This document shows, piece by piece, positions 49,853 through 63,084 of a stretch of DNA of 64,000 bases; the stretch's first letter is position 1; each line of letters opens with the position of its first letter. The DNA lies in assembly GCA_036785325.1 (NCBI GenBank), contig JAXIVH010000038.1, forward strand, positions 575,501-639,500, read 5' to 3'. Origin of the DNA: Urophycis tenuis (lineage: Eukaryota > Chordata > Actinopteri > Gadiformes > Phycidae). The position numbers and the translations under genes are program-made. A model generated the notes under the pieces. It saw nothing but the letters and a program-made list of their open reading frames with translations. It was not told the origin of the DNA and made no database searches.

Positions 49853-51122
49853 CCAACAGAACACACATGAATCAGCTTATTATTTCGACGACCCATGGGC
49901 AAATATAGTCATGCCATTCGTCGTTGGAAAGCTTAGATTTCCCCGTTTAAAATGAGCCCATCTCCGAGCAATTTGGTTGCTCACAGACAAATCTGCGTCA
50001 GGTTGACTGAAGTCTACACAGCAGCTAAAGACATACCTTCAACGTTTCAATTAACATCAATCTTTCCTTACAGAACACAAATTAATTAGCTTAGTATTTC
50101 AACGACCCATGAGTCAATATACTCTTGCCATACGCCGTTGGAAAGCTTAGATTTCCCCGCTTAAAATGAGCCCATCCGCGAGCAGTCTGGTTGATCACAG
50201 ACTAAACTGCGTCAGGTTGACTGAAGTCTACCCAGCAGCTAAAAACATACCTTCAACGTTTAAATTAACATCAATCTTTCCTTACAGAACAGAAATTAAT
50301 TAGCTTAGTATTTCAATGACCCTTGAGTCAATATACTCTTGCCATACGCCGTTGGAAAGCTTAGATTTCCCCGCTTAAAATGAGCCCATCCGCGAGCAGT
50401 CTGGTTGATCACAGACTAAACTGCGTCAGGTTGACTGAAGTCTACCCAGCAGCTAAAAACATACCTTCAACGTTTAAATTAACATCAATCTTTCCTTACA
50501 GAACAGAAATTAATTAGCTTAGTATTTCAACGGGCCATTGGTGAATATAGTCTTGCCATACGCCGTTGAAAAGCTTAGATTTCCCCGCTTATAATGAGCC
50601 CATCCCCAAGCAATTTGGTTGCTCAGAGACAAAACTGTGTCAGGTTGACTGAAGTCTACCCAGCAGCTAAAAACATACCTTCAACGTTTCAATTAACATC
50701 AATCTTTCCTTACAGATCACAAATTAATTAGCTTAGTATTTCAACGACCAATGAGTCAATATAGTCTTGCCATACGCCGTTGGAAAGCTTAGATTTCCCC
50801 GCTTAAAATGAGCCCATCCGCGAGCAGTCTGCTTGCTCACAGACAAAACTGCGTCAGATTGACTGAAGTCTACCCAGCAGCTAAAAACATACCTTCAACG
50901 TTTCAATTAAGATCAATCTTTCAATAAAGAACATAAATTAATTAGCTTAGTATTTCAACGACCCATGACTCAATATAGTCTTGCCATACGCCGTTGGGAA
51001 CCTTAGATTTCCCCGCTTAAAATGAGCCCATCCCCGAGCAATTTGGTTGCTCACAGACAAAACTGCGTCAGGTTCACTGAAGTCTACCCAGCAGCTAAAA
51101 ACATACCTTCAACTTTTCAATT
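49853..51122 (+). repeat. 214-bp satellite, block 12 to block 13
   Basis: Five monomers plus 200 bp. Two adjacent monomers share acgtttaaattaacatc and gaacagaaatt, a one-monomer tandem duplication. The W variant precedes block 13. Confidence 0.97.
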
Positions 51123-51368
51123 CACGCGTTTTTTTTGTAACACGTGTAGCTATGATAAAGGACACATGTTTTGGCCTGTTTTATTATTCATAGTTGGCTT
51201 AACAGTAATAGAATATTATTATATGCTATAAGTGACCAGACGTCCGAGATCAAAACTGGGAGCATAATCCCCGAGAAGGGGGAAAAAAAGGGTCAGCTAT
51301 GTTTAAGTATATATATATATGTGTGTGTATATATAAGTGTGTGTGTGTGTGTGTATATATGCGCCTGC

Positions 51369-51415
<47 letters not shown>

Positions 51416-52113
51416 AATCACTTACTTGGAACGGCATGATCCCATATCGCTGTGAAGGGATGGCGTTAACCAGGTGGGTGTGCAACCCCTCGAGAGAGTT
51501 GCTGCCTCGCCGGCACTTGTACTTGTTCAGCCGGATGCAGTTCTTCACAACCACCTTCACAGAGACATACAGCTGTATGCCAGGGGGGTCATGTAACACA
51601 CAACCTATTGCAAGGTCCTCATTTATGCTGGTGTCATTTTGAAATGTTACCATATACAAGTTTGAATGGTTTTGACACACGATGACTGCAGAGACAGCTG
51701 CAGGATGGCCCACGAAGCAGGACGGAGGGGGCCTGTGGCTGTGCGGGGAGGACCAGCGGTATGGGTGCTGCCGACACAGGGGGCGGGCGGGCCACAGGCT
51801 GATGCAGCAGGAGGCCTCGGCTGGAGGCGGGTGGGCGCAGGAGGCTTCGGCCGGGTGGAGGACGACAACGCAGTGGGCTGAACGGGCCGGTTGGTGGGAG
51901 TCACAGGCTCTGGCTCATCAACAAATAACCTGGAAATATAAAATACACACGTGATCAGTATTGATATTGATATCTTTTATAAGAACACTGTTCATACCGT
52001 TTAGACTTTTTATACAACTGTTTATACAATGTCCATACTGTTTATTTATTAATGTTTATCACTGAAAAATAAAGGTGACTTGGTATGACTTGTGTGCTAT
52101 TTTCTTTCCACAG
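51123..52113 (+). repeat. long-unit block, copy 13
   Basis: TA/CG/TG tract at 51308-51411 (104 bp) interrupted by gcgcctgcgcg. A private change, tttagacttt, lies in the tail. Confidence 0.95.
51426..51929 (-). pseudogene. fossil exon, copy 13
   Basis: Variable sites T, G, A, T, as copy 6. The private ggtgggtgtgc changes an Ala codon of the second frame to Thr (LHTHL). Confidence 0.5.
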
Positions 52114-52955
52114 CCAACAGAACACACATGAATCAGCTTATTATTTCGACGACCCCTGGGCAAATATAGTCATGCCATACGTCGTTGGAAAGCTTAGATT
52201 TCCCCGTTTAAAATGAGCCCATCTCCGAGCAATTTGGTTGCTCACAGACAAATCTGCGTCAGGTTGACTGAAGTCTACACAGCAGCTAAAGACATACCTT
52301 CAACGTTTCAATTAACATCAATCTTTCCTTACAGAACACAAATTAATTAGCTTAGTATTTCAACGACCCTTTAGTGAATATAGTCTTGCCATACGCCGTT
52401 GGAAAGCTTAGATTTCCCCGCTTAAAATGAGCCCATCCGCGAGCAGTCTGGTTGATCACAGACTAAACTGCGTCAGGTTGACTAAAGTCTACCCAGCAGC
52501 TAAAAACATACCTTCAACGTTTCAATTAACATCAATCTTTCCTTACAGAACACAAATTAATTAGCTTAGTATTTCAACGACCCATGAGTCAATATACTCT
52601 TGCCATACGCCGTTGGAAAGCTTAGATTTCCCTGCTTAAAATGATTCCATCCGCGAGCAGTCTGGTTGCTCACAGACAAAACTGCGTCAGGTTGACTGAA
52701 GTCTACCCAGCAGCTAAAAACATACCTTCAACGTTTCAATTAAGATCAATCTTTCAATAAAGAACAGAAATTAATTAGCTTAGTATTTCAACGACCCATG
52801 ACTCAATATAGTCTTGCCATACGCCGTTGGGAACCTTAGATTTCCCCGCTTAAAATGAGCCCATCCGCGAGCAATTTGGTTGCTCACAGACTAAACTGCG
52901 TCAGGTTGAACGAAGTCTACCCAGCAGCTAAAAACATACCTTCAACTTTTCAATT
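52114..52955 (+). repeat. 214-bp satellite, block 13 to block 14
   Basis: Three monomers plus 200 bp. The W variant is present, preceded by a private aaaatgattccatcc. Confidence 0.97.
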
Positions 52956-53193
52956 CACGCGTTTTTTTTGTAATACGTGTAGCTATGATAAAGGACACAT
53001 GTTTTGGCCTGTTTTATTATTCATAGTTGGCTTAACAGTAATAGAATATTATTATATGCTATAAGTGACCAGACGTCCGAGATCAAAACTGGGAGCATAA
53101 TCCCCGAGAAGGGGGAAAAAAAGGGTCAGCTATGTTTAAGTATATATATATATGTGTGTGTATATATGCGTGTGTGTGTGTGTATATATGCGC

Positions 53194-53224
<31 letters not shown>

Positions 53225-53922
53225 AATCACTTACTTGGAACGGCATGATCCCACATCGCTGTGAAGGGATGGCGTTAACCAGGTGGGCGTGCAACCCCTC
53301 GAGAGAGTTGCTGCCTCACCGGCACTTGTACTTGTTCAGCCGGATGCAGTTCTTCACAACCACCTTCACAGAGACATACAGCTGTATGCCAGGGGGGTCA
53401 TGTAACACACAACCTATTGCAAGGTCCTCATTTATGCTGGTGTCATTTTGAAATGTTACCATATACAAGTTTGAATGGTTTTGACACACGATGACTGCAG
53501 AGACAGCTGCAGGATGGCCCACGAAGCAGGACGGAGGGGGCCTGTGGCTGTGCGGGGAGGACCAGCGGTATGGGTGCTGCCGACACAGGGGGCGGGCGGG
53601 CCACAGGCTGACGCAGCAGGAGGCCTCGGCTGGAGGCGGGTGGGCGCAGGAGGCTTCGGCCGGGTGGAGGACGACAACGCAGTGGGCTGAACGGGCCGGT
53701 TGGTGGGAGTCACAGGCTCTGGCTCATCAACAAATAACCTGGAAATATAAAATACACACGTGATCAGTATTGATATTGATATCTTTTATAAGAACACTGT
53801 TCATACCGTTTACACTTTTTATACAACTGTTTATACAATGTCCATACTGTTTATTTATTAATGTTTATCACTGAAAAATAAAGGTGACTTGGTATGACTT
53901 GTGTGCTATTTTCTTTCCACAG
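52956..53922 (+). repeat. long-unit block, copy 14
   Basis: Shortest block (967 bp), because of the shortest TA/TG tract, 53141-53220 (80 bp). Confidence 0.95.
53235..53738 (-). pseudogene. fossil exon, copy 14
   Basis: Variable sites C, A, A, C. Confidence 0.5.
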
Positions 53923-56900
53923 CCAACAGAACACACATGAATCAGCTTATTATTTCGACGACCCATGGGCAAATATAGTCATGCCATACGTCGTTGGAAA
54001 GCTTAGATTTCCCCGTTTAAAATGAGCCAATCTCCGAGCAATTTGGTTGCTCACAGACAAATCTGCGTCAGGTTGACTGAAGTCTACACAGCAGCTAAAG
54101 ACATACCTTCAACGTTTCAATTAACATCAATCTTTCCTTACAGAACACAAATGAATTAGCTTAGTATTTCAACGACCCTTTAGTGAATATAGTCTTGCCA
54201 TACGCCGTTGGAAAGCTTAGATTTCCCCGCTTAAAATGAGCCCATCCGCGAGCAGTCTGGTTGATCACAGACTAAACTGCGTCAGGTTGACTGAAGTCTA
54301 CCCAGCAGCTAAAAACATAACTTCAACGTTTCAATTAACATCAATCTTTCCTTACAGAACACAAATTAATTAGCTTAGTATTTCAACGACCCTTTGGTGA
54401 ATATAGTCTTGCCATACGCCGTTGGAAAGCTTAGATTTCCCCGCTTATAATGAGCCCATCCCCGAGCAAATTGGTTGCTCACAGAGAAAACTGTGTCAGG
54501 TTGAGTGAAGTCTACCCAGCAGCTAAAAACATACCTTCAACGTTTCAATTAACATCAATCTTTCCTTACAGAACACTAATTAATTAGCTTAGTATTTCAA
54601 CGACCCATGAGTCAATATAGTCTTGCCATACGCCGTTGGAAAGCTTAGATTTCCCCGCTTAAAATGAGCCCATCCGCGAGCAGTCTGGTTGATCACAGAC
54701 TAAACTGCCTCAGGTTGAATGAAGTCTACCCAGCAGCTAAAAACATACCTTTAACGTTTCAATTAACATCAATCTTTCCTTACAGAACACAAATTAATTA
54801 GCTTAGTATTTCAACGGCCCTTTGGTGAATATAGTCTTGCCATACGCCGTTGGAAAGCTTAGATTTCCCCGCTTATAATGAGCCCATCCCCGAGCAATTT
54901 GGTTGCTCACAGACAAATCTGCGTCAGGTTGACTGAAGTCTACACAGCAGCTAAAGACATACCTTCAACGTTTCAATTAACATCAATCTTTCCTTACAGA
55001 ACACAAATTAATTAGCTTAGTATTTCAACGACCCATGAGTCGATATAGTCTTGCCATACGCCGTTGGAAAGCTTAGATTTCCCCGCTTAAAATGAGCCCA
55101 TCCGCGAGCAGTCTGGTTGATCACAGACTAAACTGCGTCAGGTTGACTGAAGTCTACCCAGCAGCTAAAAACATACCTTCAACGTTTCAATTAACATCAA
55201 TCTTTCCTTACAGAACACAAATTAATTAGCTTAGTATTTCAACGACCCTTTGGTGAATATAGTCTTGCCATACGCCGTTGGAAAGCTTAGATTTCCCCGC
55301 TTATAATGAGCCCATCCCCGAGCAATTTGGTTGCTCACAGACTAAACTGCGTCAGGTTGACTGAAGTCTACCCAGCAGCTAAAAACATACCTTCAACGTT
55401 TCAATTAACATCAATCTTTCCTTACAGAACACAAATTAATTAGCTTAGTATTTCAACGGCCCTTTGGTGAATATAGTCTTACCATACGCCGTTGAAAAGC
55501 TTAGATTTCCCTGCTTAAAATGAGCCCATCCGCGAGCAGTCTGGTTGATCACAGACTAAACTGCGTCAGGTTGACTGAAGTCTACCCAGCAGCTAAAAAC
55601 ATAACTTCAACGTTTCAATTAACATCAATCTTTCCTTACAGAACACAAATTAATTAGCTTAGTATTTCAACGACCCTTTGGTGAATATAGTCTTGCCATA
55701 CGCCGTTGGAAAGCTTAGATTTCCCCGCTTATAATGAGCCCATCCCCGAGCAAATTGGTTGCTCACAGAGAAAACTGTGTCAGGTTGAGTGAAGTCTACC
55801 CAGCAGCTAAAAACATACCTTCAACGTTTCAATTAACATCAATCTTTCCTTACAGAACACTAATTAATTAGCTTAGTATTTCAACGACCCATGAGTCAAT
55901 ATAGTCTTGCCATACGCCGTTGGAAAGCTTAGATTTCCCCGCTTAAAATGAGCCCATCCGCGAGCAGTCTGGTTGATCACAGACTAAACTGCCTCAGGTT
56001 GAATGAAGTCTACCCAGCAGCTAAAAACATACCTTTAACGTTTCAATTAACATCAATCTTTCCTTACAGAACACAAATTAATTAGCTTAGTATTTCAACG
56101 GCCCTTTGGTGAATATAGTCTTGCCATACGCCGTTGGAAAGCTTAGATATCCCCGCTTATAATGAGCCCATCCCCGAGCAATTTGGTTGCTCACAGACAA
56201 ATCTGCGTCAGGTTGACTGAAGTCTACACAGCAGCTAAAGACATACCTTCAACGTTTCAATTAACATCAATCTTTCCTTACAGAACACAAATTAATTAGC
56301 TTAGTATTTCAACGACCCATGAGTCGATATAGTCTTGCCATACGCCGTTGGAAAGCTTAGATTTCCCCGCTTAAAATGAGCCCATCCGCGAGCAGTCTGG
56401 TTGATCACAGACTAAACTGCGTCAGGTTGACTGAAGTCTACCCAGCAGCTAAAAACATACCTTCAACGTTTCAATTAACATCAATCTTTCCTTACAGAAC
56501 ACAAATTAATTAGCTTAGTATTTCAACGACCCTTTGGTGAATATAGTCTTGCCATACGCCGTTGGAAAGCTTAGATTTCCCCGCTTATAATGAGCCCATC
56601 CCCGAGCAATTTGGTTGCTCACAGACTAAACTGCGTCAGGTTGACTGAAGTCTACCCAGCAGCTAAAAACATACCTTCAACGTTTCAATTAACATCAATC
56701 TTTCCTTACAGAACACAAATTAATTAGCTTAGTATTTCAACGGCCCTTTGGTGAATATAGTCTTACCATACGCCGTTGAAAAGCTTAGATTTCCCTGCTT
56801 AAAATGAGCCCATCCGCGAGCAGTCTGGTTGATCACAGACTAAACTGTGTCAGGTTGAGTGAAGTCTACCCAGCAGCTAAAAACATACCTTCAACGTTTC

Positions 56901-59900
56901 AATTAACATCAATCTTTCCTTACAGAACACAAATTAATTATCTTAGTATTTCAACGACCCATGAGTCAATATAGTCTTGCCATACGCCGTTGGAAAGCTT
57001 AGATTTCCCCGCTTAAAATGAGCCCATCCGCGAGCAGTCTGGTTGATCACAGACTAAACTGCGTCAGGTTGACTGAAGTCTACCCAGCAGCTAAAAACAT
57101 ACCTTCAACGTTTCAATTAACATCAATCTTTCCTTACAGAACACAAATTAATTAGCTTAGTATTTCAACGACCCTTTGGTGAATATAGTCTTGCCATACG
57201 CCGTTGGAAAGCTTAGATTTCCCCGCTTAAAATGAGCCCATCCGCGAGCAGTCTGGTTGATCACAGACTAAACTGCGTCAGGTTGAATGAAGTCTACCCA
57301 GCAGCCAAAAACATACCTTTAACGTTTCAATTAACATCAATCTTTCCTTACAGAACACAAATTAATTAGCTTAGTATTTCAACGGCCCTTTGGTGAATAT
57401 AGTCTTACCATACGCCGTTGAAAAGCTTAGATTTCCCTGCTTAAAATGAGCCCATCCGCGAGCAGTCTGGTTGATCACAGACTAAACTGTGTCAGGTTGA
57501 GTGAAGTCTACCCAGCAGCTAAAAACATACCTTCAACGTTTCAATTAACATCAATCTTTCCTTACAGAACACAAATTAATTATCTTAGTATTTCAACGAC
57601 CCATGAGTCAATATAGTCTTGCCATACGCCGTTGGAAAGCTTAGATTTCCCCGCTTAAAATGAGCCCATCCGCGAGCAGTCTGGTTGATCACAGACTAAA
57701 CTGCGTCAGGTTGACTGAAGTCTACCCAGCAGCTAAAAACATACCTTCAACGTTTCAATTAACATCAATCTTTCCTTACAGAACACAAATTAATTAGCTT
57801 AGTATTTCAACGACCCTTTGGTGAATATAGTCTTGCCATACGCCGTTGGAAAGCTTAGATTTCCCCGCTTATAATGAGCCCATCCCCGAGCAATTTGGTT
57901 GCTCACAGACTAAACTGCGTCAGGTTGACTGAAGTCTACCCAGCAGCTAAAAACATACCTTCAACGTTTCAATTAACATCAATCTTTCCTTACAGAACAC
58001 AAATTAATTAGCTTAGTATTTCAACGACCCATGAGTCAATATAGTCTTGCCATACGCCGTTGGAAAGCTTAGATTTCCCCGCTTAAAATGAGCCCATCCG
58101 CGAGCAGTCTGGTTGATCACAGACTAAACTGCGTCAGGTTGAATGAAGTCTACCCAGCAGCCAAAAACATACCTTTAACGTTTCAATTAACATCAATCTT
58201 TCCTTACAGAACACAAATTAATTAGCTTAGTATTTCAACGGCCCTTTGGTGAATATAGTCTTACCATACGCCGTTGAAAAGCTTAGATTTCCCTGCTTAA
58301 AATGAGCCCATCCGCCAGCAGTCTGGTTGATCACAGACTAAACTGCGTCAGGTTGAATGAAGTCTACCCAGCAGCTAAAAACATACCTTCAACGTTTCAA
58401 TTAACATCAATCTTTCCTTACAGAACACAAATTAATTATCTTAGTATTTCAACGACCCATGAGTCAATATTGTCTTGCCATACGCCGTTGGAAAGCTTAG
58501 ATTTCCCCGCTTAAAATGAGCCCATCCCCAAGCAATTTGGTTGCTCAGAGACAAAACTGTGTCAGGTTGACTGAAGTCTACCCAGCAGCTAAAAACATAC
58601 CTTCAACGTTTCAATTAACATCAATCTTTCCTTACAGAACACAAATTAATTAGCTTAGTATTTCATCGACCCTTTGGTGAATATAGTCTTGCCATACGCC
58701 GTTGGAAAGCTTAGATTTCCCCGCTTATAATGAGCCCATCCCCGAGCAATTTGGTTGCTCACAGACTAAACTGCGTCAGGTTGACTGAAGTCTACCCAGC
58801 AGCTAAAAACATACCTTCAACGTTTCAATTAACATCAATCTTTCCTTACAGAACACAAATTAATTAGCTTAGTATTTCAACGACCCATGAGTCAATATAG
58901 TCTTGCCATACGCCGTTGGAAAGCTTAGATTTCCCCGCTTAAAATGAGCCCATCCGCGAGCAGTCTGGTTGATCACAGACTAAACTGCGTCAGGTTGAAT
59001 GAAGTCTACCCAGCAGCCAAAAACATACCTTTAACGTTTCAATTAACATCAATCTTTCCTTACAGAACACAAATTAATTAGCTTAGTATTTCAACGGCCC
59101 TTTGGTGAATATAGTCTTACCATACGCCGTTGAAAAGCTTAGATTTCCCTGCTTAAAATGAGCCCATCCGCCAGCAGTCTGGTTGATCACAGACTAAACT
59201 GCGTCAGGTTGAATGAAGTCTACCCAGCAGCTAAAAACATACCTTCAACGTTTCAATTAACATCAATCTTTCCTTACAGAACACAAATTAATTATCTTAG
59301 TATTTCAACGACCCATGAGTCAATATTGTCTTGCCATACGCCGTTGGAAAGCTTAGATTTCCCCGCTTAAAATGAGCCCATCCCCAAGCAATTTGGTTGC
59401 TCAGAGACAAAACTGTGTCAGGTTGACTGAAGTCTACCCAGCAGCTAAAAACATACCTTCAACGTTTCAATTAACATCAATCTTTCCTTACAGATCACAA
59501 ATTAATTAGCTTAGTATTTCAACGACCAATGAGTCAATATAGTCTTGCCATACGCCGTTGGAAAGCTTAGATTTCCCCGCTTAAAATGAGCCCATCCGCG
59601 AGCAGTCTGCTTGCTCACAGACAAAACTGCGTCAGGTTGACTGAAGTCTACCCAGCAGCTAAAAACATACCTTCAACGTTTCAATTAAGATCAATCTTTC
59701 AATAAAGAACAGAAATTAATTAGCTTAGTATTTCAACGACCCATGACTCAATATAATCTTGCCATACGCCGTTGGGAACCTTAGATTTCCCCGCTTAAAA
59801 TGAGCCCATCCCCGAGCAATTTGGTTGCTCAAAGACAAAACTGCGTCAGGTTGACTGAAGTCTACCCAGCAGCTAAAAACATACCTTCAACTTTTCAATT
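53923..59900 (+). repeat. 214-bp satellite, block 14 to block 15
   Basis: Longest uninterrupted stretch: 27 monomers plus 200 bp, in perfect phase. The marker acataactt at 54317 and 55601 shows a six-monomer (1284-bp) tandem duplication. The marker agcagccaaaaac near 57305, 58161 and 59017 shows three successive four-monomer (856-bp) units. Frames at 58302 and 59158 are the same monomer frame 856 bp apart, not genes. Confidence 0.97.
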
Positions 59901-60140
59901 CACGCGTTTTTTTTGTAATACGTGTAGCTATGATAAAGGACACATGTTTTGGCCTGTTTTATTATTCATAGTTGGCTTAACAGTAATAGAATATTATTAT
60001 ATGGTATAAGTGACCAGACGTCCGAGATCAAAACTGGGAGCATAATCCCCGAGAAGGGGGAAAAAAAGGGTCAGCTATGTTTAAGTATATATATATATGT
60101 GTGTGTATATATAAGTGTGTGTGTGTGTGTATATATGCGC

Positions 60141-60187
<47 letters not shown>

Positions 60188-60885
60188 AATCACTTACTTG
60201 GAACGGCATGATCCCACATCGCTGTGAAGGGATGGCGTTAACCAGGTGGGCGTGCAACCCCTCGAGAGAGTTGCTGCCTCACCGGCACTTGTACTTGTTC
60301 AGCCGGATGCAGTTCTTCACAACCACCTTCACAGAGACATACAGCTGTATGCCAGGGGGGTCATGTAACACACAACCTATTGCAAGGTCCTCATTTATGC
60401 TGGTGTCATTTTGAAATGTTACCATATACAAGTTTGAATGGTTTTGACACACGATGACTGCAGAGACAGCTGCAGGATGGCCCACGAAGCAGGACGGAGG
60501 GGGCCTGTGGCTGTGCGGGGAGGACCAGCGGTATGGGTGCTGCCGACACAGGGGGCGGGCGGGCCACAGGCTGACGCAGCAGGAGGCCTCGGCTGGAGGC
60601 GGGTGGGCGCAGGAGGCTTCGGCCGGGTGGAGGACGACAACGCAGTGGGCTGAACGGGCCGGTTGGTGGGAGTCACAGGCTCTGGCTCATCAACAAATAA
60701 CCTGGAAATATAAAATACACACGTGATCAGTATTGATATTGATATCTTTTATAAGAACACTGTTCATACCGTTTACACTTTTTATACAACTGTTTATACA
60801 ATGTCCATACTGTTTATTTATTAATGTTTATCACTGAAAAATAAAGGTGACTTGGGATGACTTGTGTGCTATTTTCTTTCCACAG
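59901..60885 (+). repeat. long-unit block, copy 15
   Basis: TA/CG/TG tract at 60086-60183 (98 bp). Shares cttgggatgac (for cttggtatgac) with copy 16 only. Private atggtataag near 60001. Confidence 0.95.
60198..60701 (-). pseudogene. fossil exon, copy 15
   Basis: Variable sites C, A, A, C. Confidence 0.5.
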
Positions 60886-62797
60886 CCAACAGAACACACA
60901 TGAATCAGCTTATTATTTCGACGACCCATGGGCAAATATAGTCATGCCATACGTCGTTGGAAAGCTTAGATTTCCCCGTTTAAAATGAGCCCATCTCTGA
61001 GCAATTTGGTTGCTCACAGACAAATCTGCGTGAGGTTGACTGAAGTCTACAAAGCAGCTAAAGACATACCTTCAACGTTTCAATTAACATCAATCTTTCC
61101 TTACAGAACACAAATTAATTAGCTTAGTATTTCAACGACCCTTTAGTGAATATAGTCTTGCCATAGGCCGTTGGAAAGCGTAGATTTCCCCGCTTAAAAT
61201 GAGCCCATCCTCGAGCAGTCTGGTTGATCACAGACTAAACTGCGTCAGGTTGACTGAAGTCTACCCAGCAGCTAAAAACATACCTTCAACGTTTCAATTA
61301 ACATCAATCTTTCCTTACAGAACACAAATTAATTAGCTTAGTATTTCAATGACCCATGAGTCAATATAGTCTTGCCATACGCCGTTAGAAAGCTTAGATT
61401 TCCCCGCTTAAAATGAGCCCATCCGCAAGCAGTCTGGTTGATCACAGACTAAACTGCATCAGGTTGAATGAAGTCTACCCAGCAGCTAAAAACATACCTT
61501 TAACGTTTCAATTAACATCAATCTTTCCTTACAGAACACAAATTAATTAGCTTAGTATTTCAACGGCCCTTTGGTGAATATAGTCTTGCCATACGCCGTT
61601 GGAAAGCGTAGATTTCCCCGCTTATAATGAGCCCATCCCCAAGCAATTTGGTTGCTCACAGACTAAACTGCGTCAGGTTGACTGAAGTCTACCCAGCAGC
61701 TAAAAACATACCTTCAACGTTTCAATTAACATCAATCTTTCCTTACAGAACACAAATTAATTAGCTTAGTATTTCAACGACCCATGAGTCAATATAGTCT
61801 TGCCATACGCCGTTGGAAAGCTTAGATTTCCCCGCTTAAAATGAGCCCATCCGCGAGCAGTCTGGTTGATCACAGACTAAACTGCGTCAGGTTGAATGAA
61901 GTCTACCCAGCAGCCAAAAACATACCTTTAACGTTTCAATTAACATCAATCTTTCCTTACAGAACACAAATTAATTAGCTTAGTATTTCAACGGCCCTTT
62001 GGTGAATATAGTCTTACCATACGCCGTTGAAAAGCTTAGATTTCCCTGCTTAAAATGAGCCCATCCGCCAGCAGTCTGGTTGATCACAGACAAAACTGTG
62101 TCAGGTTGAGTGAAGTCTACCCAGCAGCTAAAAACATACCTTCAACGTTTCAATTAACATCAATCTTTCCTTACAGAACACAAATTAATTATCTTAGTAT
62201 TTCAACGACCCATGAGTCAATATTGTCTTGCCATACGCCGTTGGAAAGCTTAGATTTCCCCGCTTAAAATGAGCCCATCCCCAAGCAATTTGGTTGCTCA
62301 GAGACAAAACTGTGTCAGGTTGACTGAAGTCTACCCAGCAGCTAAAAACATACCTTCAACGTTTCAATTAACATCAATCTTTCCTTACAGATCACAAATT
62401 AATTAGCTTAGTATTTCAACGACCAATGAGTCAATATAGTCTTGCCATACGCCGTTGGAAAGCTTAGATTTCCCCGCTTAAAATGAGCCCATCCGCGAGC
62501 AGTCTGCTTGCTCACAGACAAAACTGCGTCAGGTTGACTGAAGTCTACCCAGCAGCTAAAAACATACCTTCAACGTTTCAATTAAGATCAATCTTTCAAT
62601 AAAGAACAGAAATTAATTAGCTTAGTATTTCAACGACCCATGACTCAATATAATCTTGCCATACGCCGTTGGGAACCTTAGATTTCCCCGCTTAAAATGA
62701 GCCCATCCCCGAGCAATTTGGTTGCTCAAAGACAAAACTGCGTCAGGTTGACTGAAGTCTACCCAGCAGCTAAAAACATACCTTCAACTTTTCAATT
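60886..62797 (+). repeat. 214-bp satellite, block 15 to block 16
   Basis: Eight monomers plus 200 bp. The first monomer has ctctgagcaatttgg, gcgtgaggttg and tctacaaagcag, repeated after block 16. The agcagccaaaaac marker is near 61915. Confidence 0.97.
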
Positions 62798-63037
62798 CAC
62801 GCGTTTTTTTTGTAATACGTGTAGCTATGATAAAGGACACATGTTTTGGCCTGTTTTATTATTCATAGTTGGCTTAACAGTAATAGAATATTATTATATG
62901 CTATAAGTGACCAGACGTCCGAGATCAAAACTGGGAGCATAATCCCCGAGAAGGGGGAAAAAAAGGGTCAGCTATGTTTAAGTATATATATATATGTGTG
63001 TGTATATATAAGTGTGTGTGTGTGTGTATATATGCGC

Positions 63038-63084
<47 letters not shown>

